In this document: positions 26,467-38,290 of the stretch, in pieces | How the letters are laid out: each line of letters begins with the position of its first letter | How positions within the stretch are numbered: the stretch's first letter is position 1 | Assembly (NCBI GenBank): GCA_964019695.1 | Contig: OZ026514.1 | Coordinates: 8,246,751-8,310,750, forward strand | Direction: 5' to 3' | Source: Loripinus fragilis | Taxonomy: Eukaryota; Mollusca; Bivalvia; Lucinida; Lucinidae | Length of the DNA stretch: 64,000 nt | The notes under the pieces: model-generated | What the model was told of the DNA's origin: nothing | What the model saw: the letters and a program-made list of their open reading frames with translations, nothing else | Databases searched by the model: none | Made by a program: the position numbers and the translations under genes

Positions 26467-27501
26467 CAGTCGACTCTCGTTAACTCAACTATGCATAACT
26501 CAATACTATCACTTATCTCGACCTGACGGCCCGGTCCCAGTATTTTCCCCTATATATCATTGCAATTCCACAACGTTTATCTCGACAACGGCTAAGTCAA
26601 TAAAACAGATAACTCGTTACGAAAAACTGGTCCCGCTGATCAATTTTAGTGTATTTTACAACGCCTAACTCGATTCCATTTCATAAGAAATTACCTTTTT
26701 ATCTGAATGTGTCTCCAATTAATCCACCGCTTTCAACGTTAATTATCCCCATTAAAACCACCAATTGTTTGATCACTTGGTCCACGTGTGTGACACATGC
26801 CGTTGTAAATGAGTGTGTTTTACATGTATAATTACATAATTGACCGCGGTCGCCGAATTCTATTGATCTATGTGGTACAACTTCAAAGCGGCTACATGAG
26901 CTAATGTGTCATATTTGAGCAATCGCTGTCCGATGACTCTCGTTTTAAATAAGGCCAAAGTATAATTTAATAGTTTCTCGGGCCATTTTTTTTATTTTGA
27001 AAACAGACTTGTGCGTTTAAGGCTATTTTCGGACATTGGTCTTGTCATGACAAAAATAGATTAGGAAGGCATATGCACATCAAGCCGACGAAACTTAAAA
27101 CGTGCATGTACACTGTTGGGGCTTAAAATATGACGACTTACGGAAGAGGAAAACCTGCCACCGCGGGACCAGTTGCCGACTGAAAACGCTATGTTTATTT
27201 TATTTTGTCTTAGAAAGTGAAAAAAATAGTCATAATGTCAGGACTGTAGCGGTACATGAGTAACGTTTCTGTCCTTTTTTTTAATGTTTCAATTTCAAAT
27301 GTCAATTGATTCTTGGGTCAATTCATCCCGTAGTTTATTAACGAAATATCTCCGTATAACGATCTATTAATGGACGAGTTGAACGTGAATTATTTCGCCC
27401 CAAAATGGTGGGTATACGTCATGATTTGGTTACCTCGAACTACTGATAACTCGACATATTTTGCCCAGTCCCTTGAAATTCGAGGTATCGAGAGTAGACT
27501 G
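26467..27501. mobile_element. pogo/Tigger-like non-autonomous element, 1,035 bp
   Basis: Ends CAGTCGACTCTCGTTAACTC and (reverse complement) CAGTCTACTCTCGATACCTC, flanked by TA (26465-26466, 27502-27503). 'CAGT.RACTCTCGWTA' termini with TA duplication are characteristic of the pogo branch of Tc1/mariner. No DDE transposase frame remains; the ORFs at 26649 and 27370 show no motif. Confidence 0.85.
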
Positions 27502-27626
27502 TATCACATTTTTATGAAGATGTTACCTATAGATAGGTATATTTTGCATGTAGTCACGTTCACATCACAACCATCTCATTATTATTTAATCATGTATATT
27601 AATCTACAGATCTCTTTGTTATTACG

Positions 27627-27840
27627 TTAACTCTTTCCTTTCTAGCGGCGACTTGTGTCATCAGCTGATAACCTTTGCAAATGGTTTGGACCCAGATCAG
27701 GATTGACAGAACATCAACCCTGATCTGGATCCAAACCATTTGACACTGATAGTGTTCCTAATAGAAACTTTTGAAGAAGTCAATTTTGAAAAAAGTCAGC
27801 AAACAAGAAGAAAAGTCTGAAAAATCATCAAGCATGTTAA
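27627..27840. mobile_element. TTAA-type MITE family E copy 2
   Basis: TTAA at both ends; 'ctttcctttctagcggcgac' left. Core 'ttgcaaatggtttggaccca' and 'tgatctggatccaaaccatt' around 'caggattg..caaccctg'. Confidence 0.82.
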
Positions 27841-28198
27841 TAGACAGGAAAATTTCTGCCTTCTGCAATGTAAACAAGAGTTTTTATGTTTGTTTAATCT
27901 GATACATACGCACAAGCTCAAGATAATAGTTCAGATACATATTTTCAATGAAACCTTAAAGTGTTGGTACTCTGCTTTTGATTTTTCTGGACAAAATTAT
28001 TCTGGGGGCCCACTATGGGCCCCATTCCCAGTTTAAAATATGTCATTATTTCTGTTATGTAAAAGGATATTCAAATGCTCAGTCTATAATAGAACCTGTT
28101 TTGGCAGGCACCAGTCTTAAGCAAACAGATTCTACTTTTCCAAATCATGTTGGTAATTATTGACAAAAATACTTGATAAGCCAAACAAGTCCATTAGA
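27841..28198. other. intergenic, no gene seen
   Basis: No conserved frame or repeat boundary recognised. Confidence 0.35.
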
Positions 28199-28414
28199 AT
28201 AAACACTTTAAGCGCCAATCATTACTGCAGCAGATGAAAAATTTTGTGACATTTTTCCCTATTTTAGACAAAAATAAGGTATGATATTTAACGAGAATCG
28301 TCTGCCAGCAGAAGAATCTCATGAAATAGCATGACTTTTTGGTTATTTTTGAAAAAGCGGCAAAATTTGAAATTGTCGTCTGCTGCAAATTATAGGTGGC
28401 GCTTTAAGGGTTAA
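28199..28414. mobile_element. MITE with CTTTAAGCGCCA ends
   Basis: Left 'aaacactttaagcgccaatcattactgcagcagatga', right (reverse complement) 'ttaacccttaaagcgccacctataatttgcagcagacga'. About 40-bp imperfect inverted ends, right edge TTAA. Confidence 0.8.
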
Positions 28415-28530
28415 GTTGACAAACACTTATTAGGGCCCCAGACACCAACCTTGGCAGATCTCTATTGTGTTCAGCTTGTCCATCCGTCTGTCTGTCCTCT
28501 TATCATCATTTATTACCCTATATTTGAACA

Positions 28531-28740
28531 TTAACTCTTTACCTTCTAGTGTTGTCTGCTGATATCTTTTGCAAACAGTTTGGATCCAGATCAGGCCCGA
28601 CATTTTGTTGGGCCTGATCTGGATCCAAACTGTTTGACAGTGATGGTATTTGTGAAAAAATTTTCAAAAAAGGTTGATTTTGGAAAAAAAAAACAGTGGA
28701 CGACAAAAAACATGAAAAATTTCCCAGGGGGTAGAGTTAA
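28531..28740. mobile_element. TTAA-type MITE family E copy 3 (best hairpin)
   Basis: TTAA at both ends (ttaactctttaccttctag / gggtagagttaa). Core arms 'gcaaacagtttggatccaga' and 'tctggatccaaactgtttg' are fully complementary around 'caggcccgacattttgttgggcctg'. Confidence 0.9.
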
Positions 28741-28795
28741 ACTTGCATATGCAGCTATTGAGTGGGGCTAGAACCTATATCCATACTCTGTGTGT

Positions 28796-28971
28796 TTAAC
28801 CCTTTACTCCATAAAAGAGCCTTTTGACACCTTTGAAATAGTATAAGAGAAAATGCTCCATTTTTCATAATGTTTTCCAAAGTATTCAAATTTTTCTTGA
28901 TTTTTTTCATTGTTGTCTAAAATAGAAAATGATGTTATGATCTAAGAATAGCTTATGGAGTAAAGGGTTAA
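28796..28971. mobile_element. TTAA-type MITE family D copy 2
   Basis: Inverted ends TTAACCCTTTACTCCATAA, TTAA at both edges, body 'attgttgtctaaaatagaaaatgatgt.atgatctaa' as at 2440-2490. Confidence 0.9.
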
Positions 28972-29132
28972 TGTAAACAGGGAAGACTTGTCTTAGACTG
29001 TGTTGCTCATTTATCTGATTGTACTATCTTCATTTATGCTAACTCATGTCATTAGTGCTAGTTATAAGGCACCACATCTGCTAAAATGATCATTTTACAT
29101 CCAACATAAATGATCAAATAAACATCATATCA

Positions 29133-29322
29133 TTAACTCTTGTCCTGCTGAATCCAGATTTATCCTTTTTGAAAACACTGTAGATCCTAATCAGATGGCT
29201 TCATCCACACAGTTTTCCGCTCTGATTGAAAATACATGCTTACAACTGGAATACTGCAGGTTAGCCAGATGAAAATTTGGGAGGAGTGTAGTACATAAAA
29301 TATTCAGCATGACAAGGGTTAA
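29133..29322. mobile_element. TTAA-type MITE family T
   Basis: Inverted ends TTAACTCTTGTCCTGCTGAA and (reverse complement) TTAACCCTTGTCATGCTGAA, TTAA at both edges. A terminal piece of the same family is at 35207-35245. Confidence 0.85.
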
Positions 29323-30500
29323 TTCTGTCAGTCATAAGAATATCATTTGATATATCAAAAGAGAAAGAAATCCTTTTATTAGCCTTTTTATTTGCCTATC
29401 AGAAAAGACATTTATTCATATTTTGATAAAAACCTTTTCTTTCTTTTTGGTGATAAATGAATTTATATTTTATGATATTGAATGTTTATACGATTATTTG
29501 TGTTGGATGTGAGATGCTCATTTTTAAGGGATTAGTGCCTTTAATACTTTTATAGGAGAGTTGTTACAGAAAACTATAAAAACAAGCCAAGGCTGACTGT
29601 GACAGCACGGTAGAACCGCTTTTGTCTTCTTTTTTGTCACACTTGCTTCTAGCAGAATGTGACATGGGAGTTCAACTTTCGGCCTGTCTGTCAATTTAGA
29701 TTAAATTGTGTTTCTCTGCAGCAGTGATAGCTGTAAGTATCACACTTTGCATAATAATTGCCCCTGCATAGACTTCAAGCATATACTGTGGCCTTTGACC
29801 TTGACTTACATTTTACACTCCAGTGACTTGGACACTGGGTAGGCATGACACTGCTTTCTGTGGAATACTTGTTTATCTGTGATTTTGTAGGCTATATTTA
29901 AACCTTATTCTTCCAAAGATGATATGCAGTTAGGTTTGGTTTTTGATCATACTAATCTATTCAAGGCTTTAATTTGCCAAACAAAAGAGTGGTGATCCAA
30001 ATCAAATATTGCATAATTTATTTTGCAGTGTCTGATCAAAATCTTCACTACTTGCATGAAGAGAGCGGTACATCTGACAAAATTAATATAAAATGAAATG
30101 CCATTCACCCATCAATCAAAAATAAATTAGCTAGTCTCTATAGCTGAGCATTAAGGTTGGAGTGCTACCTTGTCCACAGGTTAGCTTGTGGCAAGGCTTA
30201 TACAAATAAATGAAACTGCACATGAGATTTTGGTACTTATGATATTGATGAACAACTGAAGCAATGTCAAGTTTAATAGAGCAAATGTGCAGACTCGCAA
30301 GAGCCCTTTCTGCTTGTATATTCAAAGTATGGATGTAGGTGCCGCTGCATTTCATCAGGGTCTACACTGTAAAGGTAAAAAAAAGATCTTCAGACAAAAG
30401 AGAACAAATAAAAAAAAAATCTAACCTGACACTCCTAGATATGTACAATGAACTATTCCAAGTCTGTTGTATCAAACATGAAGGAAGAACCCATTAGCAG
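29323..30500. other. intergenic, no gene seen
   Basis: No exon recognised. The block 'cacatgagattttggtac' at about 30217 reappears inverted at about 30949, outside the MITE at 30501-30899, and may mark a larger decayed element. Confidence 0.4.
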
Positions 30501-30899
30501 GACCACCGATCCAGCTCCTTCATCGCATAAGATGGATTAAAATTTCTGTCTCTTGATTTTGACAGCAAAATTTAGAAATCAGATAATGCTATTCGATGAG
30601 ACACTCGTCGAACTTTTTGACACAGATATCAGTTTTGCTCGACAGTTTAAAATGGTTTGTTATGAAGAAAACTGGCATTTTTTTCAACTTCAATACAGAT
30701 TCTAGAATCAGTTTATGTGTCGGGGTACATTACTTAAGGTATGTCGAAGATAGACATCATTGCCATCGAATGGCATTTTCGGATTTTTCTAATGTTGTAT
30801 TTGCTGAACTTAAGGTCCATCTCATTCACCGGAAACAGGTCCCTCTTCTTCATAACACAGTATTGATTTTATGCGATGAAGGAGCTGCATTGGTGGCCG
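30501..30899. mobile_element. MITE with 'ggccaccaatgcagctcctt' ends, about 400 bp
   Basis: Left 'gaccaccgatccagctccttcatcgcataagat', right (reverse complement) 'ggccaccaatgcagctccttcatcgcataaaat'. The 103-codon ORF at 30596-30907 lies inside and has no motif. Confidence 0.8.
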
Positions 30900-31200
30900 T
30901 GCATTAGTATACAAAGGGTTATTTGAGGCTTTCGGGCATATACGATATGTACCAAAATCTCATGTGGTGGCCTAAATCTTAAAGTTCCGCAGTGATTTTC
31001 TGTATCATCTCTCTATTCATGAAGAAATCTCAGAAATTGTACAGATACCATTATTTTATTATATCAAAACTCGTGCATAATTTTACAATGTTTTATACCA
31101 TATAATATACAGGAAACATATTTATAAAGTATAGGGTAAAAACCAGGAATTTACCCTGTGCCTAGATTTGGGGAAGAATTCAAGCCCCATTCCAATAGTT

Positions 31201-31440
31201 AGGCCAAATAAAAAATACCTGTGTTTAGGGTAACCTGACCCTACCTAAATTTACTTGTGAAAGCTAGAATTTTGTTCAGGTTTTCTAGAAAAAATATATA
31301 ATTTAATGCGTTTTGAAAGGTGAAAATGCCTTTCAAAATGCATAAAATTATATATTTTTCCAGAAAAAAAAAATATATATATCCTTCCTAAAATGTTCAG
31401 ACCTTTTACCCGAAAAACACTAATTTTTTTATTTGGCCTT
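31201..31440. mobile_element. MITE with internal AT-rich hairpin
   Basis: Ends 'aggccaaataaaaaat' / 'attttttt atttggcctt'. Inside, 31283-31367 is a hairpin with arms of about 38 bp ('atataatttaatgcgttttgaaagg' and its near inverse). Confidence 0.75.
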
Positions 31441-31551
31441 ATGTGAGTATTTGGGACAATAATATTTGTCTGAAAGCATCTAAGAGATATAGATAAAAGG
31501 TGAGACAAGATCAGAATGGGCATCTGGATATAGGTCCAGATAAAGCAATCT

Positions 31552-31716
31552 GTTTAAGTATAAAATTGTGATTATCTTCTTACCTGGCAGTTTCAACATG
31601 TGTTTAGGGTGTTCAAAAGAACCATCTCAGTGAGAAGGTTCTTTTGAGTACCCACAGCACATATTTTTCTGTTGAAATGAGAAATCTAGATTTTAGTTAT
31701 GCACTCTGATCTGGAG
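31552..31716. mobile_element. palindromic MITE family A copy
   Basis: 'agtataaaattgtgattatcttcttacctgg' to 'tatgcactctgatctgga'; centre 'gaaccatctcagtgagaagg' partly eroded. Confidence 0.85.
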
Positions 31717-31794
31717 CTCAGTCAGTAGTATAAGTAGTAATGTTGCCCCTCCTACAGTAAATGTGCTAGTAAATATAACTTACATAAATTATGT

Positions 31795-32005
31795 ATGGTA
31801 AATGTTCTAGATTTTCAAACACTTTTCTCTTTTTAATCTCAAAAAAATGTGGGTTATTAAGCGTGGAAATCACAACATCCTTGCCAGAATAGCAAACAGG
31901 GAAGACCCGGATCTTCAGAAGCAGTCTGATCTGGTTCTGCCGAGTTTGTCTTAAGACTATTTGACAGGCTACTAGTGTTCAAAATTTAGATCATTTACCG
32001 TAAGA
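31795..32005. mobile_element. MITE family F copy 2
   Basis: Imperfect inverted ends 'tatggtaaatgttctagattttcaaacact' / 'tacggtaaatgatctaaattttgaacact'. Core 'agcaaacagggaagaccc' and 'gcagtctgatctggttctgc'. Confidence 0.78.
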
Positions 32006-32534
32006 ACTGTTTCAGGTATATAGATATTTTGCGTAATGCTTAGTTATACTTTTAATACTGTCGCAAAGTTGGAATGAATTTAGTGCCTAAATGTGTTTCC
32101 ATGACCCATTTTACCTACATCTAAATAATTTCATTTCATCAATTAAATCTATTGCCAAATATAGGAATCTGTATATTAAATTCATATGGTTAAGTTTTGT
32201 TAGACAAACAATTGATAAAACTAGTAATGCACATGGTTTAGTTTTGTTTGTCAGACAAAAATCTTGGTTACTATGGTACCTGAAACTAGGAAAATATAAG
32301 GATAAAAACTGGAATTCAGTCACGACTTAGAAAACATATGAGCTAGGTTGATAGAACTTGAAATATGGATAGACAACTAGTTATGATGCATACAAATTTA
32401 GTTTGTTACTTACATATAAATATTGTTGTTATGATATTTAAAAAAAATAGAAAATACTGGATTGCTGATATAAATAACTCAAACGATGTTGGGGCTTTAC
32501 CAGTTGGGGACTTCTGTATTACTTGCTGTGCTCA

Positions 32535-32771
32535 TTAACCCTTTCCTTCATGAATATTCATGCTACCACGAATAATTATATAAATAAACTTTCATGTTGG
32601 TATATAGAAGAAAGATATTACTTGTCAGGTCCACTAGTGTAGGATCAGATAAATCATATTCAATAAGCAAACAGAGTAGACCCTGATCAGGCAGCTCTTA
32701 AAAGAGCTGCCTGTTCTGGGTCTGCTCTGCTTGCAAAAGTGTTAAAAGGCGTCTATGAGGTAAAGGGTTAA
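32535..32771. mobile_element. TTAA-type MITE family C copy 2
   Basis: TTAACCCTTTCCTTCATGAA / inverse TTAACCCTTTACCTCATAG, TTAA at both edges. Core 'gcaaacagagtagaccctga' + 'cagctcttaaaagagctg' + 'ctgggtctgctctgcttgc'. Confidence 0.92.
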
Positions 32772-32943
32772 TTTGTTATTGTAGAAGATAAAAATTCAGG
32801 AGGAAAACCTATATAGGATAAATGTCAAGTCTTCCATCATAATATGGGGTACTTACAGAAGACGATTCTTATGAATGGCCCCTAAAGAGAAGAAAGAAAT
32901 TACACATTTTTGTCATCTGCTGCAACCACGATTGGTGTTTACA

Positions 32944-33148
32944 GGTTAGCCCTTATCCTGCTGATATTTTTTGTCCAGAAAATGTGGTCTGTTTATTACG
33001 TCTGCTGCATACATTCAAATGAACTCCAGACTAATTTTATCATATAAGCAAACAGTTTGAACCCAAATCAGACTGCTCCCTTAGGATCTGGGTCCATATT
33101 GTTTGCAATATTGGCCACCAAAGAACATTAGCAGGAAAAAGAGCAGAG
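32944..33148. mobile_element. TTA-bounded MITE family S copy 1
   Basis: 'ttagcccttatcctgctgatattttttgtccagaaaatgt..' to 'cattagcaggaaaaagag'. Core 'gcaaacagtttgaaccca.atcagactgctcc' and 'ggatctgggtccatattgtttgc'. Related copy at 35918-36105. Confidence 0.7.
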
Positions 33149-33541
33149 AACAATTGTCATGAATAGCAGGAAATGGGTGAAACAATATGTCAGAACAAAG
33201 TATCCTGGCCTGTTTATCAGAGTTAAGATAACAGTATTTTATCTAATAAGTGCACTGTTGGCATAACTTTGCAAAATTCTACACCCTGCTATTTTGAAAA
33301 TAGTGCAGAGTAAAGCCAGCCAATTTGGACCCACACTGTTTTTTTTCCATCTACACAATAAATCCATATTAATGAAATTACACAACTTGATTTACCGGAA
33401 ATTAGAAGCATGTGTAGTGTAAACAATTCATAATGTACCTTATAGGAGCATGTTTACTTATATGGTCAAAGGAGCATCTTGCCAGAAATGTGGGAAGTGT
33501 TATAAAATTATGAATACTTTTCTCTTGCTGTTCTCATCTGT
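33149..33541. other. intergenic, no gene seen
   Basis: No recognisable feature. Confidence 0.35.
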
Positions 33542-33548
33542 AATGTCC

Positions 33549-33859
33549 ATGGGTGAAAGTTTTCAGGAGAAATCCTGAATTCAGGATTTTGAGGCTGACT
33601 TTCTGTAGAAAGTCAGTCTCAAAATGCTGAATTAAGGAGATTATAGCTTCTCTGATTAATTTTCAGATTATCTAAACACATTTTACTGTTTAAACATGAA
33701 ATTATTCATTTTTGTAAGCATCCTCTGATTAATTTTCAGATTATCTAAACACATCTAACGGTTTAAACATGAAATTATTCATTTTTGTAAGCATCCTGCA
33801 GGTTTAAAAATTAGAATTTCTTAAGTTCAGGATTTTGGAAATTTTGAACTTTCACCCAT
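33549..33859. mobile_element. MITE family R, complete copy with target duplication
   Basis: Inverted ends ATGGGTGAAAGTT, flanked by the direct repeat AATGTCC (33542-33548, 33861-33867), possibly an 8-bp hAT-type duplication with one mismatch. A 71-bp block ('tctgattaattttcagattatctaaacaca..') is doubled inside. Confidence 0.82.
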
Positions 33860-34439
33860 GAATGTCCATTATCAGGGTTTTGATCATGATCCACAAATTT
33901 CTTAGAATAGCAAAATGTCCAGTCTAAAGGAGCAGTCTGATCTGGGTCTGAACTGTTTGCTTAGACATTTTACTTTACTCAGAATTTACAATTTAAGAAC
34001 ATTATCCCTAAGAAGAAACTTCAGCAGGGTCAGGACTTTCTGACTCTGCTTTTACTCAAGATTGTACCAGTCTAGACAACTCTTGCTCTCACATTAACAT
34101 GTATAACAGATATACTATTAGGTATTTGTTGAATAGTCCTTTATGTCTTTTGTATTTACATGCAATAAATGTATAGTCTGTGTTATTTATTAATTGTTTC
34201 TGCCAAGTCATGTGACCTATTTGTTCCTCTTGATTTGTTAGTTTTGTTCTTTTGTTTAACCATTAGTGTCTGGAGATCTCTTATATGAATTCTGCTGAAG
34301 AAAACCAGTCTGTGTCACAGTGTACAGACTGGTTTATGCATTTAAAAATTCCAGTTTGGAACAGTGTATTTTGTTTTAGTGCTTGTGAAGCCGCCTCATA
34401 GCAAAACCAGTGGGTCAGCCAAGTCTGTTTACTCTTTAC

Positions 34440-34640
34440 TTAATAGTGGCGACTTTTGTGGTCTGCTGGTAACCTTTGCAAACAGTTTGGACGATCAGGA
34501 CCGACATTCTGTAGGTAATGATCAGGGTCTAAACCATTTCGACACTCTGATAGTGTTCCTGAAAGAAATTTTTGAAAAGGTTAATTTTGAAAAAAAGTCC
34601 CGAGATGACAACAAAAGCAGCATGCAAAGAGTGAAGACTA
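34440..34640. mobile_element. TTAA-type MITE family E copy 4 (diverged)
   Basis: Left 'ttaatagtggcgac..gtctgctggtaacctttgcaaacagtttgga', then 'gatcagggtctaaaccatttcgacactctgatagtgttcctgaaag'. The right TTAA is not visible. The 125-codon ORF crossing it is chance. Confidence 0.7.
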
Positions 34641-34929
34641 GGGAGATACCCAGTCTATCTATCTATTCAATCTGCAGCACCCTCTTTCGAGTATCACCTG
34701 CAATTGCGCTGTCAGTGCAAGAATTAAAAGAAAGATTGTAGGAGGTAAAAAATGCAATAGTGAGGCTTGATAAAAAGATATAGTGTTAGTGCAGAAGAGG
34801 TGTAGATAAAAGAGGTTATCTGAATCTTCACTGAAGGCACATTGCTGGTTTTGTCATGCAGCGGCTGAAACATTGTGGGTTCTATTGATTTATCACACAT
34901 GGGTCGAGGACAAAAAATTGGGGCGTAGA

Positions 34930-35036
34930 AAAGTGATTATCCATCAGCTCAAACATTTGTTTTGGGTGCTCAAGGGACTTTTAAGCTGAGAAAGAAGAAA
35001 ATCTTTTTTTATTACACACTCTTAACTCAAGGCCTG
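34930..35036. mobile_element. palindromic MITE family A, deletion copy
   Basis: 'gtgattatccatcagctcaaacatttgttttgggtgctcaa' joined directly to 'agaagaaaatc..attacacactcttaactcaaggcctgg'; the centre and one arm are deleted. Confidence 0.78.
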
Positions 35037-35260
35037 GTCACAACACATTTATACTGTGGATACAGTACATATGCGATTGAGTTTGTCAGTTCTGTTTCAG
35101 CCAACTCAGCTACAGAGACTAGCCAGAATATCAAAATTTTATAAGAAGCAAGTTTAGATAAACTTTCCAAAAATAAGCGAATATCTAAGTCACTGATCAG
35201 GGGAGGAGTGTAGTACATCAAAATGTTCAGCATGACATGAGTTAATATACAAAACAAGTC

Positions 35261-35554
35261 AGGCCTAATTAGAATATGTTTGTTTCACCTGACCCTACCT
35301 ACACACCAAAATGGCCCTACCCAAATATTTTTATTACCATATTAACTGTCATTTTCAGGTATATATAAGATTAGCTCAAGTCTCAGGTGAACAGGTGAAG
35401 TACAGTATACTGTGCTACAATATATCAAATGACTCCTTGAATGTGATGACATTATTCTTATATATAAAATTGTGAAATGATGAAGACCTACCTACCAAAA
35501 TTTTCCAGCCCGGGTCAGGTCAGGTGAAACAGAAATATTTTTAATCATGGCCTC
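35261..35554. mobile_element. MITE with 'caggcctaattagaa..gtttcacctgaccc' ends
   Basis: Left 'tttgtttcacctgaccctacctac', right inverse 'cccgggtcaggtcaggtgaaacagaaatattttt'. About 290 bp. Confidence 0.7.
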
Positions 35555-35621
35555 ATGTTTTTATGAAGTAATAACACTTTTTTTTCTCAGGTTCTAAAGC
35601 CATTTAAGCAAAATTGTTTAA

Positions 35622-35770
35622 TGTAAAAAACGTTTTTTTTTCTAATCCATCAGTTAAAACATGTGTTCTGGGTGCTCAAAAGAACCCTTTCATTAAGACG
35701 GTTCTTTTGAGTACCCACAACATATGTTTTGGTTGAGAAGTATCAGTTACAAATTGTTATCTGGGGGCCT
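35622..35770. mobile_element. palindromic MITE family A copy
   Basis: Centre 'agaaccctttcattaagacggttctt', arms 'catgtgttctgggtgctcaaa' and 'gagtacccacaacatatgttttggttgaga'. Confidence 0.88.
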
Positions 35771-35917
35771 GACATACAACAGTATTCTCTTCAGGATGTG
35801 ACTTAAATAATTTTAAATGAAAACTTGTAAGTCAATATTACTGTCATTGAGTTTTGTCAGCAGAAGAGGGAATTGATTGGAAGCTTATCTGTGTATGTCA
35901 TGCTGGGCACAGTCCCA

Positions 35918-36105
35918 TTTCCCGCCAATATTTTTTATCCTGCAAATGTCTTCTGCTTATTGCTTCTGTCGTATATATTCAATTGTACTTAAGAATACTT
36001 TTAACATGGAAACCAACATTGTGAATCCCTAAAGGGGAGCAGTCTGATCTGGGTCCATAATGTTTGCGAAATAGGCTAACAAAGTGCATAAGCAGGTTAG
36101 AGAGT
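35918..36105. mobile_element. MITE family S copy 2
   Basis: 'ttttttatcctgcaaatgtcttctgc' and 'gaatccctaaaggggagcagtctgatctgggtccataatgtttgcgaa' match 32944-33148. Edges approximate. Confidence 0.62.
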
Positions 36106-36205
36106 TGATGGCAATTGCTGTGAATGGTGGGAAAAGCTTTCAGAAGGGAAAAACAGTCTGATAGTGGAAGTAATAATTTTATATTTAATCATAATGAAAA
36201 GTCTA

Positions 36206-36417
36206 ATTACTGTAAATTCAGAAATTTTCACGAGAATTTTATTTTCCCTCATAGCATTAAAAGACATATTTGTGACACTAAAATTTTTGATAAGGGGATG
36301 ATGTACCTACATCAGTAGTGACAGGGTGATTTTGACATTTCACGAGGGTTTATTTTTACGAAACTGCAAAGTTTCGCGAAAATAAACCCTTGCCAAAATT
36401 ACCGAATTTACAGTAAT
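36206..36417. mobile_element. MITE with ATTACTGTAAATTC ends
   Basis: Inverted ends 'attactgtaaattcagaaattttcacgag' / 'attactgtaaattcggtaattttggcaag'. Centre hairpin 'tttcgtaaaaataaaccct'-like arms around 36345-36395. Confidence 0.85.
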
Positions 36418-36661
36418 ATATTGCCCACAATATGCAGGTTTCATTTGTTTTTTGTTTTTTTTGTTTTTTTGCTGAAGTATGCAAGATTGGCCTCAGTTGA
36501 CCTTTTTCTCACCAGTCATAACTTGTCTGCTCTCATCTGCTTATGGTCCTAGATAGCATATATTGTAAACAATATAGACCCAGATCCCAATGGGAGCAGT
36601 CGGATCAGGGTTTACATTGTTTACTTCCATGTAAAAATTTAGTGTCAAGTGTCATTGAATA

Positions 36662-37034
36662 TATGATCCGCGACATGTTATTTCCAATGTGACACATAGG
36701 GCCAGCTAAGCAAATTTATTTAGGGTAAATTGAGATTATTTTCTTTTTCATCAGTTTAAATGTAGGTTTTTGTGCTCAAAAGAACCGTCTCATTTGAGTA
36801 TCCACAACATATGTCTTGGATGAGAAATAAAGAAAATAGTTTTCCAATACGCACTCTTATCTGGTGGCATGTTGACAAATGCAGACTCTGACGAGCCTGT
36901 GCAGACTCCTGTTCAGCTTCAAGAATATTCAAGCGACTAGCAAAGGCTCTGATCTGACTGTGTGTATGCGAAGGCTGATCTGAGACTTTGCTGGTCACAC
37001 ATACATCATTGTTGTAAATCTCATGTCACGGCTC
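36662..37034. mobile_element. MITE family I copy split by a family A element
   Basis: 'gatccgcgacatgttatttccaatgtgac' left end, then the insert, then 'ggcatgttgacaaatgcagactctgacgagcctgtgcag' and the core 'aaaggctctgatctgactgtgtgtatgcgaaggctgatctgag' to 'aaatctcatgtcacggctcat'. Confidence 0.78.
36690..36868. mobile_element. palindromic MITE family A nested in family I
   Basis: 'acatagggccagctaagcaaa' to 'atacgcactcttatctggtgg'; the central palindrome has lost one half (gaaccgtctcatttgagta). Confidence 0.85.
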
Positions 37035-37185
37035 ATATGCAGAAGACGTAAAAATGAGACAACATTTTCAGGCAGGATAAGGGTTAACATTGAAAGTAAT
37101 GTCGACCCCTGATTGGTCGAAATTCTGCTCAAATCTTTAGGCATTGATTTTCTGAAGAAAGCAAACAAATTGTCACAAGGCAAGA

Positions 37186-37362
37186 GGTTATAAAACTTAT
37201 TTCATGCTCAACTCAACTGAGCACAAAATTTCAACTGCATATAAAATCTAAAATACGAACAAATAACGAACAATTGTTGGCATTTTAACATTTATAACAG
37301 GATAAATTTTGTGCTCATCTGAGTTGAGCATGAAAAAAGTTTTTACCTCGGGGCCAGGTCTA
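37186..37362. mobile_element. MITE family H copy
   Basis: 'gaggttataaaacttatttcatgctcaactcaactgagca' / 'gctcatctgagttgagcatgaaaaaagtttttacctc' inverted ends. Confidence 0.87.
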
Positions 37363-37616
37363 TTTTGTTTGCACATGCTTTTCTTGTGTCAGTGATTGGG
37401 TTCTGTCACTCCAAGAGTTTAGCCTTGGGTAGATAAGTTTTACTGTTGAATACTTAGTGAACTGTTGTCCTATGACATGGCAGGATACAATTTTGTAAAC
37501 AAATACATTTTAAATAAAATTAATACATGTATCTCACGACTTGTCTTTTGCATACACTGGAACCTTATGAATGCTATCCCCACAATTCCTCTGTATAAGT
37601 AAGTGGATATATATTG

Positions 37617-37819
37617 CAGTAAAACTGCCTGAAGAGGCCAATCCAAAAAAGATCAACAATTGGTTTTCAAGACCGATTATCACTTAATGCCTGCAAAAGT
37701 ATTGCAGAATGCTCCAAGATAGCATTCTGCAATACTTTTGACCTTCATTAAGCTACCAATTGTTTTTAAGATCTTTGTTTTGTCTAGTTTTGAGTGACTG
37801 CTTAAGACAGGTTTTACTG
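37617..37819. mobile_element. palindromic MITE family B copy 5
   Basis: CAGTAAAACTGCC left, inverse of CAGTAAAACCTG right followed by TA. Centre 'agtattgcagaatgctccaag..tagcattctgcaatactt' nearly perfect. Confidence 0.9.
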
Positions 37820-37827
37820 TAGTTTGA

Positions 37828-38290
37828 TGTTGTTTTAGTTCACCTGAGCCATAGGCTCAAGGCGAGCTATTGTAATCATTGGGTGTCTGTTGTGTGTGGT
37901 TAGTGGTCGGTCATCAACATTTGCTTCAATGTTTATGGTTCTATTTGGACCAAATTTGGCAGGAATGATCCTTATATGGCCCTCATAAATAATGGTTCTT
38001 TTCTATTGCATATCTAGTTCACATGGGCTAAAAAAAGATTTTCAAAATGAAAACTTAAAAAAAACACAAACCACAAAGCTTAGAACCTTGATCATTAAAC
38101 ACCGGATTTCTTCCTAATTTCATATATGGATAACTTTAATCAAACTCTCGCTTGGCCGAATATGGGTTTTGTCCGACAACATTATCTTCCAAAAGGCGGC
38201 ATGCATATCGCATACTGACCTATCTGATTTGATCATTGTGGGTACACATGACATACTTGTTTACCAAATGTGTCACAAAGGTATGTAATT
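37828..38290 (+). repeat. family M-related dispersed repeat, 5' part
   Basis: 'agttcacctgagccataggctcaaggcgagct' head, followed by 'tggttctatttggaccaaatttggcaggaatgatcc'. The internal sequence differs from 12811-14460, so a related but separate subfamily. Confidence 0.6.

Noticed and set aside
34364..34741. 125-codon ORF
   Set aside because: Overlaps a family E MITE; composition and context suggest chance.
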